Origin: Sva-07 sp963728195
GTDB lineage: Bacteria; Actinomycetota; Acidimicrobiia; Acidimicrobiales; Ilumatobacteraceae
Assembly: GCA_963728195.1 (NCBI GenBank)
Contig: CAVSIX010000009.1
Span: 1-64,000, forward strand
Length of the DNA stretch: 64,000 nucleotides
Direction: 5' to 3'
Below, one piece after another: positions 1-8,528 of this stretch. Below the pieces are notes generated by a model, which was given only the letters and a program-made list of their open reading frames with translations, was not told the origin of the DNA and made no database searches. Position 1 is the first letter of the stretch. Every line of letters begins with the position of its first letter. A program made the translations under genes and the position numbers.

Positions 1-507
1 CGAAGTGGGCGATGACGGTGGCGGCGGAAGTGGGTCGTCGGTGGACTGCACGATCACCTTGGTGCCGGTGACCGCCACGATGCGCACGTGGGCGCCCTGC
101 GGGATCGCTCGGCCGTTCTCGGACGTGGCGCCCCACACCTCGCCGTGGGCGGTGACGCGACCACGGCGGTCGGTGTCGTCGGGGTCGATGGTGGCGGTGA
201 CGATGCCGGTGAGGCCGACCAGCCGGTCCGCGCCGACGCCCGGTTGCAGTTCGTTGTCCCCCGCGAAGTTCTTCGCGTAGCGGTACAGCACCACCCACAG
301 CACGGCGCCGCCACCGAGGAACACCAGCCACTGGATCTCGATGGCCACGTCGTAGAACCCGAGGAGCGCCGCACCGAACGCCGACACAGCGAAGGGCAGG
401 AGCACGAACGAGCCGGCGAGGACCGTGAGTTCGATGACGGCGAAGAACACGGCGATGCCGAGCCACACCCAGGGCCAGAGGTTCAGGTCGATCCCGAGAT
501 CCAGCAC
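1..507 (-). CDS. NfeD-like membrane protein, 3' end outside window
   Basis: Partial gene of at least 169 codons with no ATG. The reading frame is continuous from a GTG at 507-505 to the window edge. The N-terminal half holds hydrophobic segments (WPWVWLGIAVFFAVIELTVL, then a second around WLVFLGGGAVLWVVL). The C-terminal half resembles the NfeD OB-fold (GLTGIVTAT..., GEVWGATSENG..IPQGAHVRIVAV). NfeD proteins usually partner stomatin/SPFH proteins in the membrane; such a partner would lie to the left, outside the window. A TAGGTT box at 515-520 (complement) ends 7 nt before this GTG and supports it over the TTG at 516. Confidence 0.72.
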   Translation of the reverse strand, partial: MLDLGIDLNLWPWVWLGIAVFFAVIELTVLAGSFVLLPFAVSAFGAALLGFYDVAIEIQWLVFLGGGAVLWVVLYRYAKNFAGDNELQPGVGADRLVGLTGIVTATIDPDDTDRRGRVTAHGEVWGATSENGRAIPQGAHVRIVAVTGTKVIVQSTDDPLPPPPSSPTS

Positions 508-514
508 ACCGTTC

Positions 515-520
515 AACCTA
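515..520 (-). promoter_or_regulatory. -10 box, NfeD-like gene
   Basis: TAGGTT on the minus strand, 7 nt before the GTG at 507, fits leaderless transcription. Confidence 0.4.
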
Positions 521-594
521 GCCGACCCCGTTTGTGTTGCATTCTGAGTGACCCGCCCCACCCGAAGTGTCACGCAAACGTGACTTCGGGGGTG

Positions 595-2163
595 TCAGTC
601 GGTGGGGGTGGCGCGGCGGATGCGCAGAGGTTGATCGGAGGCGGTCTTGTTGCGGCCCGTCTCGAGGTCGAAGCGCCATCCGTGCAGCGTGCACACGAAG
701 TCGCAGCCGTCGATCTCACCGAAGGCGGCGAGATCGGCGTTGCGGTGCGGGCAGCGCCGCTGGACGACATGGTCGCCGATGCGGATGTCGGCCTCGTCGA
801 GGTGTTCGAGCACGTCGGTCGGCGTGAGCTTGCGGACCACCTCGGCCTCGGCGCGTCGCATGCGTTCGCCCGACAGCGACTTGAGGAAGTTGTAGACGTA
901 CTCGTTGAACTCGCCATCGCGCCACGCGGTGAACCGGCACGACAACAGCAGCGAGTTGCTCCAGTCGACGGCGCGCTGGGCGACGACGGTCTCGACCAAC
1001 TCACGCGGGATGTCGAAGCGGAACGAGTACGACTCGCCGTCGTGGCGACGCACCTCGCCGTTCGGGAAGTCGACCAGGATCGGGAGGTCGCCGGCGTTGA
1101 TCAAGACGTTGGCGCCCACCTGCGAACGAAGCGTCGGCGCCATCTCCAGCAGTGGCTCCCACCAGCCGCGCAGGGTGGTCAGCAGGTCGGTCGACGGCGG
1201 GTTCCACGACGCCTTCAGCTCGTCGAGCCACGGCTTCCAGTCGGTGCGGTACGCCTCGAGATAGGTGCGCTTGTCGGTGAAGATCGCCTCGACCTCGTCG
1301 ATCGGCATCGGATGGGTGACCGTGATCTCGTCGGGGCCGATGTCGATCGTCGTCCCGGGGACGTTCATCACGCCGTGGCGCCCGGCCGCTGAGAGCCGTC
1401 GCAGGAACTCGGTCTGGTCGGGGAAGATGGTCAGCTCGTCGCCGTCGATCATGTTGAGCGCGAACAGGTCGTCGTCGAGGAACGCCGGTGGTCCCGCGCT
1501 CGGTACGACGTAGCGGGCGTCGATGTTCTCGACGTAGCGCATCGCTCGGGCGAACTGGGCCCCGACCTTCGCCTCGCACAGCAGGCGTTTGCGCTCGTCG
1601 GGCATCTCGTAGACCATCGGATACCAGATCGCCCCGGAGAACTGCAGCCAGTGCAGGTCGACCGGTCCGTGCGCACGCAGCTGGGCGAGGTCGTTGGTGC
1701 GGCAGTCGTTCTGGTTGACGAGGATCGACGTGCCGTCGGATACGACGATGGCGGAGTCGCCGCCGGGTCCGTCGGTGATCGACGTCTCGACGTGGATTGC
1801 GACGGTGAGCCCGGGAGCGATCTCGAGTTCCTCGGTGTCGACGGTGCGCACGAACTCGGTGAAGCCGAGCGCCTGGAGCGTCCGCTGCTGTTCACGGGTC
1901 GGAAAACCCGGCAACAGGATCGGGATGTCGCGCCGGAGATGTTCTCGCAGCCACGACTCGTCGTGGTGGTCGCCGTGGAGGTGGCTGATGTAGAGGAAAT
2001 CGGCGTGTTCGATCCGCTCGCGCAGGTCGTCACTCAGCTGGTCGTTGCGCGGAAAGACGAACCACGATCCGAAGAAGGCGGGCACGAACCAGGGGTCGCA
2101 GAGGATCGAGCCGGCATCGGTCTCGACGAGCATGCCGGCATGGCCGATCGAGGTGGCGCGCAT
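595..2163 (-). CDS. Metallo-beta-lactamase fold hydrolase fused to a Rieske [2Fe-2S] domain
   Basis: 522 residues. The N-terminal half is an UlaG-like metallo-beta-lactamase fold: GHAGMLVET, then CDPW, then the metal motif H61-L-H63-G-D65-H66. The C-terminus is a Rieske ferredoxin module with C471-x-H473 and C491-x2-H494 (ending CTLHGWRFDLETG). This order, hydrolase first and iron-sulfur domain last, is seen in uncharacterised actinobacterial proteins. The substrate is unknown; the Rieske part suggests a link to an electron donor or to redox sensing. No signal peptide is visible, so it is probably cytoplasmic. The ATG at 2163 follows a TACCCT box by 6 nt. Confidence 0.85.
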   Translation of the reverse strand: MRATSIGHAGMLVETDAGSILCDPWFVPAFFGSWFVFPRNDQLSDDLRERIEHADFLYISHLHGDHHDESWLREHLRRDIPILLPGFPTREQQRTLQALGFTEFVRTVDTEELEIAPGLTVAIHVETSITDGPGGDSAIVVSDGTSILVNQNDCRTNDLAQLRAHGPVDLHWLQFSGAIWYPMVYEMPDERKRLLCEAKVGAQFARAMRYVENIDARYVVPSAGPPAFLDDDLFALNMIDGDELTIFPDQTEFLRRLSAAGRHGVMNVPGTTIDIGPDEITVTHPMPIDEVEAIFTDKRTYLEAYRTDWKPWLDELKASWNPPSTDLLTTLRGWWEPLLEMAPTLRSQVGANVLINAGDLPILVDFPNGEVRRHDGESYSFRFDIPRELVETVVAQRAVDWSNSLLLSCRFTAWRDGEFNEYVYNFLKSLSGERMRRAEAEVVRKLTPTDVLEHLDEADIRIGDHVVQRRCPHRNADLAAFGEIDGCDFVCTLHGWRFDLETGRNKTASDQPLRIRRATPTD

Positions 2164-2169
2164 CGCCTC

Positions 2170-2175
2170 AGGGTA
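2170..2175 (-). promoter_or_regulatory. -10 box, MBL-Rieske gene
   Basis: TACCCT on the minus strand, 6 nt before the ATG; consistent with a leaderless transcript. Confidence 0.45.
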
Positions 2176-2242
2176 CGTCGGTCGTCCGGGTCCGACTCAG
2201 CACGTGACGTCGTGCTGCCCGGATCGGCGCAGCGCCGCCTGC

Positions 2243-2920
2243 TCAGGCGACGGGTGGATCGGTGAACTGCTGGCCGGCGCGTGAGACGTGCTCGGTCCAC
2301 GCAGTGCCGTCCCAGTACCGCAGTTCGAAACGTCCGGACGGATCGGCGTACCAGCCGGCCGGTACGGCCGACTCGACGGCGGGGGCCGCCTCGGGCTCGG
2401 GCTCGGGCTGCGGTTCTGGTTCGGGCTGCGGTTCCGGTTCGCTGATCTGGGCGGCGAGGTCGGCGATCGAGGCTTCCTCGGCCGGTGTCTCGGCGGGCGC
2501 TTCGGTCGCCTGCTCGTCGGGAGCAGACGCCCAGCCGGCGGGCTCGTCGACCGGTGCGGGGGCTTCCTCGGAGCTGGACACGGCGGCGGGCACGAAGGGA
2601 GCGTCGACCGCAGGCGTTTCCTGCGACGCCGCATCGTCCGACGGGCTCTCCTCTGCGGTGGCCTCGTCTGGCGCAGTGTCGTCGTTCGAAGCCTCGTCGG
2701 CCGCCGTGTCGTGCATCGACTCCTCGACCAGCACCTCCTCGGCGGCGGGAGCATCGGTGCTGTCGTGGCCGTCCGCTTCGCGCTGGAGGTAGGCGACGAT
2801 GTTGGTGCCGGCGGCCACGATCGAGACCACCGACCACCCGTCCGCCGCCTTGTCGTTGAGCATCGGGGCCAGCGACTCGGCGTCGTACGAGGAAGCGGTG
2901 ACCGAAGAGAACTCCTGCAT
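2243..2920 (-). CDS. Acidic-linker protein with C-terminal DUF2510
   Basis: 225 residues from the ATG at 2920. The first ~48 residues (MQEFSSVTASSYDAESLAPM..., DGWSVVSIVAAGTNIVAYLQRE) resemble a DUF4177-type small fold. A ~120-residue Ala/Glu/Pro-rich disordered linker follows, with repeated EPEPQPEPE. The C-terminus is a DUF2510 motif (PAGWYADPSGR, LRYWDGTAWTEHV), found throughout Actinobacteria, often on membrane or envelope-linked proteins. No membrane segment is seen and the function is unknown. An in-frame ATG 10 codons upstream is rejected because TAGCAT at 2928-2933 places the start at 2920. Confidence 0.75.
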   Translation of the reverse strand: MQEFSSVTASSYDAESLAPMLNDKAADGWSVVSIVAAGTNIVAYLQREADGHDSTDAPAAEEVLVEESMHDTAADEASNDDTAPDEATAEESPSDDAASQETPAVDAPFVPAAVSSSEEAPAPVDEPAGWASAPDEQATEAPAETPAEEASIADLAAQISEPEPQPEPEPQPEPEPEAAPAVESAVPAGWYADPSGRFELRYWDGTAWTEHVSRAGQQFTDPPVA

Positions 2921-2927
2921 GGCCGTG

Positions 2928-2933
2928 ATGCTA
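2928..2933 (-). promoter_or_regulatory. -10 box, DUF2510 gene
   Basis: TAGCAT on the minus strand, 7 nt before the chosen ATG; decides between two in-frame starts. Confidence 0.45.
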
Positions 2934-2980
2934 GACCACCGGCAGCGCACTCGACGCTCTCTTCGACGAACTGCGCGGGT

Positions 2981-3823
2981 TCAGTCGCGATCCTGGCGGA
3001 TGCCCTCCGTCAGCGCCGCCAGATCCGCCTCCGTCGGGTCACCGTCGTAGGTGACTTCCCCACCACTGAGAGCGATCAGGCGGCTGCTCTCCTTCACGCT
3101 GGACAGCTCATGGGTCGCCACGAGGAGCGTGGCGCCGTCGCCGTGGGCGAGGGTGAGCAGCTCGAGCAAGGCGTCCTTGCCGAGCCGGTCGAGGCCGACG
3201 AACGGTTCGTCGATCAGCATCACGTCGAACGGGCGGACGAACGCCATCGTGAGCGCGGCCTTCTGCTTGAGACCGCGGCTGAACGTCGTCGGCAGGTCGT
3301 CGACGCGGTCCATCAGGCCCACCATGTCGACGAGGTCGACCGCCTGCTGTTCCCAGTTGTCGGTGCCGTGCAGGCGAGCGATGTACTCGAGGTGCTCCCA
3401 CACCGTGAGGTCGTCGTAGAACACCGGCTGGTCGGCGAGATACGACACCGCCGCGCGCGCCTCGATCGAGCCGATCGGATGTCCCGCGATCGTGGCGGTG
3501 CCCTCCGACGGCTCGAGCATGCCGACCAGCATCCGCATCAGCGTGGTCTTGCCGCTGCCGTTGTGTCCGATCAGCGAGATGCGCTCACCGGCTCCGATGC
3601 GCAGGTCGAGCGGCCACAGCGCGGGCGCATCGCCGTAGCGCTTGGCGAGTCCGACGGTCTCGATCATCGGTGGAGGTCCGACGGGTCGGTCGCGCCGGGC
3701 CGCCGGCGCTGGTTCGGGCGACTGCGGAGCAGTGGTGCTGCGCGACGCGGCGTTGGAGCCCGGCGTCGAGTTCTTCGCCCGTGTTCGTTGCGACTGCGGT
3801 CGCTTCGATCGTGAGTTGCTCAT
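2981..3823 (-). CDS. ABC transporter ATP-binding protein
   Basis: 280 residues. A basic, disordered N-terminus of about 50 residues precedes the ABC domain (MIETVGLAKRYG). Visible motifs are Walker A GHNGSGKTT, a divergent signature FSRGLKQK (normally LSGGQ), Walker B VMLIDEPFVGLD and the H-loop ATHE. The ATG overlaps the stop of the upstream permease gene as ATGA, so the pair is translationally coupled and forms one transporter. The substrate is not evident; the architecture is ABC-2 exporter-like. The degenerate signature motif is unusual but occurs in this exporter class. Confidence 0.85.
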   Translation of the reverse strand: MSNSRSKRPQSQRTRAKNSTPGSNAASRSTTAPQSPEPAPAARRDRPVGPPPMIETVGLAKRYGDAPALWPLDLRIGAGERISLIGHNGSGKTTLMRMLVGMLEPSEGTATIAGHPIGSIEARAAVSYLADQPVFYDDLTVWEHLEYIARLHGTDNWEQQAVDLVDMVGLMDRVDDLPTTFSRGLKQKAALTMAFVRPFDVMLIDEPFVGLDRLGKDALLELLTLAHGDGATLLVATHELSSVKESSRLIALSGGEVTYDGDPTEADLAALTEGIRQDRD

Positions 3824-5562
3824 GTCGTTGCGGCTCGACCTTCTTCCATGAATGCCCGCACCTTGGCGCCCCACGGGTCGCGACGACGCACCCAGACGAC
3901 GCCGACCGCGATGAACAGTGTCAGCGCGACCAGCGAACGACCGACGCTCGCGGCGTCGTCGGCGAAGCGGGCGACGAACACCGGCACGGTGCCGACGGCG
4001 CTGATCACCACCGGCAGCAGCGTCTTGAAGGCGGTGCTGAACCCGGCGAACTCCGGCGGGACGAGGCTGCTCTCGGAGTTGCGTGGGGTGCCGAGCAGTG
4101 TGGTCGGCGACGGTGCGGTCGGTGCGTCGAGCACGGTGACGACCACCGGGCCCATCGCTCCGGCCCAGACCATGGGGATGGCCACGGCGAACGCCATCGC
4201 GCCGACGTCGGGGTCGACGACGAGGGCGACGGCGGCGCCGACGAGACCGACGGCGGCGAGCAGCACGGCCGATGCTGCGAGGTGGTGTGCGTAGATCCAT
4301 CCTCGCTCGATCGGGATGCCGTCGGTGAGGTCAGGTCGGTCGACCTCCTGGGACAACGGCTCGAGTGACTCGAGACCGACGAAGAACAGTGCGCCGAGCA
4401 GCAGCAGTCCGAACAGCGGCGACGCCGAGATCGCCAGCGCACCACCGACGCCACCGATCGCTGCGAGCAGGGCGATGCGCACGTACCGAGCGACGGGCAG
4501 GCGCCGCAGCGACCGGCTGTCGCGTCGCCACACGACGACCGGTGAGTGGCGCACGCTGTCGACGTCGCCCGAGGTCGAGCGACCGATCGGCGCACCCGTC
4601 GCCGCAGGCCGACGGGGATGGCGGCGCTGCCCCCACGGACGCGTGCGCAGCATCTCGGAGCGCAACTGGCGGCGCAGCTGCACGACGGTGCGCAGGTCCT
4701 GCACCGTCGCGGCGAATCGCAGCTGGGAGACCAACTCGCCGCGACGGGCGAGTGCCTCGACGCGCAGCCGACCGCCGAGCGCCAGCGCCGCTGCGGCCAT
4801 CGCGACTGCGACGACGATCGCGATCACGTCGATCGGTCGCTGGCTGATGCCCCACAGCGCCAGTCGGCCGGCGAGGTTCCCCGGCGCGATACGGGCGAGA
4901 CCGCTCGCCGTGTCGTTCCAGATGCCCCATGCGACCGCGGCCTGCCAGGCGAGTGCGACGGTCGCGAGTGCGGTTGCCAGCCATCGCGGGACACGCAGGG
5001 TGTGAGCGATGACCGCGGTCGACACGAACGTGACGCCGACGATCGCGCCGAATGCGCCGCAGGCGGCTGCCCACGCTGCACGCGAACCTTCGACTTCGGT
5101 GGCGATCAACTGGCCGAGCACCGCCCCGCCGAGGCCCAGTGCGAAGCCTGCGGCGCGCAGCCGCTGGGCGACCGGACGCAACATCACCGAGCGGCGCGAG
5201 ATCGGCGCCAGCAGCACGTGTCGGATGTCGGCGACCTCGATCGCGACCGGACCGCCGTCGGCGCCGCTGCGCACGCCGAGTGCGAACGCGGCGACCACCA
5301 GGAGACCGATGATCGACGGCCCCCGCTCGAGCAGATCGGCGGTGTCGATGCCATTGCCGATGGCACCGTCGACCGCGTCGGAGATCCACACGACGAGCGT
5401 CAAACCGATCAGAGCGAACAGATACACGCGGTACGCGATGTCGTACCAGTCGGTGTCGCCGAGGCGACGGCGTTGGCGTGTGCGACGCAGTTCGGTGAGG
5501 GTGGCCTTCGACGTTCGCTGATCGGGTACCACCGGTGGGTCCGCGATTGCGTCCGACGACAT
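3820..5562 (-). CDS. ABC-2 type permease, large multi-pass membrane protein
   Basis: 580 residues with many hydrophobic segments (for example YLFALIGLTLVVW, SIIGLLVVAAFALGV, LFGLLLLGALFFVGL, MVWAGAMGPVVVTVL). It is the membrane partner of the ATPase encoded immediately downstream, which it overlaps as ATGA. DUF6297-like large permeases of actinobacteria have this size and lone-ATPase arrangement; that family name is a guess. The ATG at 5562 follows a TACGTT box by about 9 nt. It is divergent from the dsbB-like gene 39 bp away, so the two promoters are packed into one short gap. Confidence 0.8.
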   Translation of the reverse strand: MSSDAIADPPVVPDQRTSKATLTELRRTRQRRRLGDTDWYDIAYRVYLFALIGLTLVVWISDAVDGAIGNGIDTADLLERGPSIIGLLVVAAFALGVRSGADGGPVAIEVADIRHVLLAPISRRSVMLRPVAQRLRAAGFALGLGGAVLGQLIATEVEGSRAAWAAACGAFGAIVGVTFVSTAVIAHTLRVPRWLATALATVALAWQAAVAWGIWNDTASGLARIAPGNLAGRLALWGISQRPIDVIAIVVAVAMAAAALALGGRLRVEALARRGELVSQLRFAATVQDLRTVVQLRRQLRSEMLRTRPWGQRRHPRRPAATGAPIGRSTSGDVDSVRHSPVVVWRRDSRSLRRLPVARYVRIALLAAIGGVGGALAISASPLFGLLLLGALFFVGLESLEPLSQEVDRPDLTDGIPIERGWIYAHHLAASAVLLAAVGLVGAAVALVVDPDVGAMAFAVAIPMVWAGAMGPVVVTVLDAPTAPSPTTLLGTPRNSESSLVPPEFAGFSTAFKTLLPVVISAVGTVPVFVARFADDAASVGRSLVALTLFIAVGVVWVRRRDPWGAKVRAFMEEGRAATT

Positions 5563-5589
5563 TGCTGAAAGAACGTACTGCCGCTACTG

Positions 5590-5595
5590 CATACT
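5590..5595 (+). promoter_or_regulatory. -10 box, dsbB-like gene
   Basis: CATACT, 6 nt before the GTG at 5602; leaderless type. Confidence 0.35.
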
Positions 5596-5601
5596 TGTGC
5601 G

Positions 5602-6198
5602 GTGGACACCGAAACTGTGCAGCTCTTCGTCGGGCTGCTCAGTGTCACCGCGGGCATCGGTGCGCTTGCGATCCTCGTGCTGCGGGGCCTCGCTGCTGCC
5701 GGCAACGACGCTGCCGCTCGGCTCGGCTCGACGATCAGTGACTCGGCGGTGTGGCTCGCCTGGCTCGTCGCGATCGCCGCGACGGTCGGCAGCCTCTACT
5801 TCTCCGAGGTCGCGAACTTCAACCCCTGCCGGTTCTGCTGGTTCCAGCGCATCGCCATGTATCCGTTGTCGGTGATCCTGCTGGTCGGTGCGCTGCGCAG
5901 GGACCACGCCGTGCGGTGGTACGCGGTGCCGCTCGCCGCGATCGGCGCAGCGATCTCGGCGTGGCACAGCCTGATCGAATGGCGCCCCGCGCTCGACAAC
6001 GGCGAATGCGAGTTCCAGGGACCGTCGTGCACGTTCGTGTGGTTCCGCGAGTTCGGCCTCAGCCTCGCCAACATGGCCCTGATCGGCTTTCTCACCATCC
6101 TCATACTGTTGCTCGTGCGCTTCCCGTCCAGACTGGAGCGACCGGTCGACCGCTCGACGTCCGAGCCTGCACCGCCTGAAATGGAGCCCTCCTCGTGA
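5602..6198 (+). CDS. dsbB: Disulfide bond formation protein B (DsbB)-like
   Basis: 198 residues, GTG start. Four-plus membrane segments carry the DsbB signature. The first cysteine pair is C76-R-F-C79 (NPCRFCWFQR) at the membrane edge, followed by a loop with C136 and C143 (GECEFQGPSC). DsbB reoxidises an extracytoplasmic thiol oxidase and passes electrons to quinone. The next gene encodes a membrane-anchored thioredoxin-fold protein and overlaps by GTGA, so the two probably form an oxidative folding pair for secreted proteins such as the lipoproteins and pilins encoded in this window. Confidence 0.9.
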   Translation: MDTETVQLFVGLLSVTAGIGALAILVLRGLAAAGNDAAARLGSTISDSAVWLAWLVAIAATVGSLYFSEVANFNPCRFCWFQRIAMYPLSVILLVGALRRDHAVRWYAVPLAAIGAAISAWHSLIEWRPALDNGECEFQGPSCTFVWFREFGLSLANMALIGFLTILILLLVRFPSRLERPVDRSTSEPAPPEMEPSS

Positions 6199-6869
6199 AG
6201 AACCGCACCGTGATCATCGTCGTCGGAGTCGTCGTGCTCGTGCTCGGCCTGGCCGGGGCGGCAGCGCTCCTGAGCGGTGGCGACGACGACAGTTCCGGCG
6301 TGCTCGCACCCGGCGAGACGACACGGCCCACGTATGGCGACGACGTGCAGGAGAACCGCCCCGTCGAGGTGACGGGCAACCCGCTGCCGGGCCTCGACAC
6401 GGTGGCCGACGCCGATCCTGCGATCGGCACGCCGATGCCGGTCGTCACCGGAGCGACGTTCGACGGCGAGGCGGTGACGGTGGGCGGTCCCACCGACGGC
6501 CCGACGATGTACGTCTTTCTCGCTCACTGGTGCCCGCACTGCAACGACGAGATTCCCGAGCTGATCGACCTGAAGAACCGGGGCGGTCTCCCCGAGGGCA
6601 TGAACGTCGTGGCGATCAGCACGGCGGTCGACAACTCGGCGCCGAACTATCCGCCCTCGGAGTGGATCGTCGACAAGGAGTGGCCGTCGCAGTGGCCGGT
6701 GATGGCCGACAGCGTCGAGTCGACCAGTTTCGTGGTCAACGGTGGCGGCGGGTTCCCGTACCTGATGGTCGTCGACGCCGACGGCAACGTGCTCGCCCGG
6801 GCGAGTGGCACGAAGTCGGCCGAAGAGCTGGCGACCTGGATCGACGACGCCCTCGCCACCTCCGCCTGA
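6195..6869 (+). CDS. Membrane-anchored thioredoxin-fold protein (TlpA/DsbA-like)
   Basis: 224 residues. An N-terminal signal anchor (VIIVVGVVVLVLGLAGAAAL) is followed by a ~55-residue linker and a thioredoxin fold with active site C113-P-H-C116 (FLAHWCPHCNDEIPEL). CPHC is typical of DsbA and DsbG-type enzymes. The GTG start overlaps the dsbB-like stop as GTGA. It is likely the thiol oxidase recycled by the upstream DsbB. A perfect hairpin lies one base after the stop codon. Confidence 0.88.
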   Translation: MKNRTVIIVVGVVVLVLGLAGAAALLSGGDDDSSGVLAPGETTRPTYGDDVQENRPVEVTGNPLPGLDTVADADPAIGTPMPVVTGATFDGEAVTVGGPTDGPTMYVFLAHWCPHCNDEIPELIDLKNRGGLPEGMNVVAISTAVDNSAPNYPPSEWIVDKEWPSQWPVMADSVESTSFVVNGGGGFPYLMVVDADGNVLARASGTKSAEELATWIDDALATSA

Positions 6870-6870
6870 C

Positions 6871-6901
6871 GTTACGCCAGGGGTCAGACCCCAGGCGTAA
6901 C
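6871..6901. repeat. 31-bp hairpin repeat, copy 1 (REP-like / terminator)
   Basis: Inverted repeat with arms GTTACGCC and GGCGTAAC, an A-A mismatch, an inner stem GGGGT/ACCCC and a CAG loop. It sits between convergent genes, starting 2 nt after one stop and ending 3 nt before the other. The same 31 bases recur exactly at 56184-56214. Confidence 0.8.
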
Positions 6902-6903
6902 GG

Positions 6904-8517
6904 CTACTCCCAGGCGCTCGGCAGCGTCGCATGGTCGCTGACGGTGCAGTCGTCGCCGAACACGACGTAGCGGTCGAAGCCGCGCAGGAACCAGCGGTCG
7001 TGGGTGACCGCCACGACGGTGCCGTCGAACTGGCCGAGGCCTGCTTCGAGCGCTTCGGCCGACACGAGGTCGAGGTTGTCCGTCGGCTCGTCCAACAGCA
7101 GCAGCGTCGCTCCCGACAGCTCCAGCAGCAGGATCTGGAAACGTGCCTGCTGGCCGCCCGACAGCGTCTCGAAGGTCTGCTGGGCGCAGCCGTGGAGTTC
7201 GTAGCGGCGCAGGATCCCCATCGCCGGGCCCAGCACGACGTCGTGTGAATGGAGGATCTCGACGAGCGTGCGGCCCGCCCACTCGGGATGCTCGTGGGTT
7301 TGGTGGAACAGGCCGGCGACGACGCCGGCGCCGAGCCGGCACACGCCGTCGTGTTCCACCGAGCCGGTGGTCGCCGCAACACCGGCGGCCGTCAGCGTCG
7401 ACGTCTCGCTCAGCAGCCGGAGGAAGTGGCTCTTGCCGACGCCGTTACCGCCGAGCACGGCGACGCGTTCGCCGTACCAGAGCTCGAGGTCGAACGGATC
7501 GGTCAGCCCGGCGATCTCCAGGCGCTCGCAGATCACGGCACGTTTGCCGGTGCGCGCCCCGCGCAGCCGCACGTCGAGGCGTTGATCGCGGACTTCCGGC
7601 GGGCGATCGTTCTTCTCGACGAAATGGCGTAGCCGGGTCTCCGCCGCCTTGAGCTTCGGTGCGAAGGCCTCGCTGATCTTCGCTCGTTCGCGCATCAGCT
7701 TCACGTAGTCCTCGAGCCGCTTGCGCTCGTCGTCGTACAACGCCCGGTCGCGTTCGCGCTGGTCGTCGTGGCGGGCTTTCGCTTCGGCGTAACCGGCGAA
7801 CGAGCCGCCGTGGGTCCACGCTCCCCACGCCTCGACGGTGACGATCTTGGTGGCGGTGGCGGCGAGCAGCTCACGGTCGTGGCTGATGAACAGCACGGTT
7901 TTGCGGGTGTCGTTCAGCTGCTGTTCGAGCCAGCGCTTGGCCGGCACGTCGAGGAAGTTGTCCGGCTCGTCGAGCACGAGGATGTCGAATTCGCTGCGCA
8001 GGAGCGCTTCGAGCGCCAGACGCTTCTGCTCGCCGCCGCTGAACGTCCGAAGCGGTCGGGCGGCCACCCTGTCGAATGACTCGCCGACCGCTCGGGTGAC
8101 GCATTCGTCCCAGACGACCTCCAGGTCGTAGCCGCCGGCGTCGCCCCACGCTGCCAGCGCCTCGGCGTAGGCCATCGGGTCGTCGGCGAGCCGTCGCTCG
8201 GCGGCGTCCAACCGTTGGGCGGCGTCGCGGAGTCGCTGCGGAGCGATCGACACGAGCAGTTCGCGCACGTCGGTGGCGGGATGGTCGGCCGTGCCCACCA
8301 ACTGATGCATCACCCCGAGCTGACCGTCGACGCTGATCGTGCCGTCCGTGGCATCGAGGTCACCGGTGATCAACTTGAGCAGCGTCGACTTGCCGACGCC
8401 GTTCGCACCGACGAGCGCCACACGGTCGCCGTTGCCGACCCGGAACCCGACGTCGCGGAACAGTTCCTCGCCGCCCGGCAGCTTCCAGGCGAGCTTGCTG
8501 ACGGCGATCGACCCCAC
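6904..8517 (-). CDS. ABC-F family ATPase (two ABC domains, no membrane segment)
   Basis: 537 residues, GTG start. Two complete ATPase cassettes are visible: Walker A GANGVGKST, signature FSGGEQKR, Walker B ILVLDEPDNFLD; then GGNGVGKSH, LSGGQQAR, LLLDEPTDNLD. The linker between them is long, basic and helical, as in ribosome-associated ABC-F proteins. There is no transmembrane region, so the role is more likely translational (ribosome stalling relief or antibiotic protection) than transport. It starts 11 nt after larC and is probably the third gene of the larB-larC unit, although no functional tie to nickel cofactor synthesis is known. Confidence 0.87.
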   Translation of the reverse strand: MGSIAVSKLAWKLPGGEELFRDVGFRVGNGDRVALVGANGVGKSTLLKLITGDLDATDGTISVDGQLGVMHQLVGTADHPATDVRELLVSIAPQRLRDAAQRLDAAERRLADDPMAYAEALAAWGDAGGYDLEVVWDECVTRAVGESFDRVAARPLRTFSGGEQKRLALEALLRSEFDILVLDEPDNFLDVPAKRWLEQQLNDTRKTVLFISHDRELLAATATKIVTVEAWGAWTHGGSFAGYAEAKARHDDQRERDRALYDDERKRLEDYVKLMRERAKISEAFAPKLKAAETRLRHFVEKNDRPPEVRDQRLDVRLRGARTGKRAVICERLEIAGLTDPFDLELWYGERVAVLGGNGVGKSHFLRLLSETSTLTAAGVAATTGSVEHDGVCRLGAGVVAGLFHQTHEHPEWAGRTLVEILHSHDVVLGPAMGILRRYELHGCAQQTFETLSGGQQARFQILLLELSGATLLLLDEPTDNLDLVSAEALEAGLGQFDGTVVAVTHDRWFLRGFDRYVVFGDDCTVSDHATLPSAWE

Positions 8518-8528
8518 GCGGACCGACG

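Noticed and set aside
88..1392. 434-codon plus-strand frame near the left edge
   Set aside because: Opposite the NfeD-like and MBL-Rieske genes, which have clear motifs.
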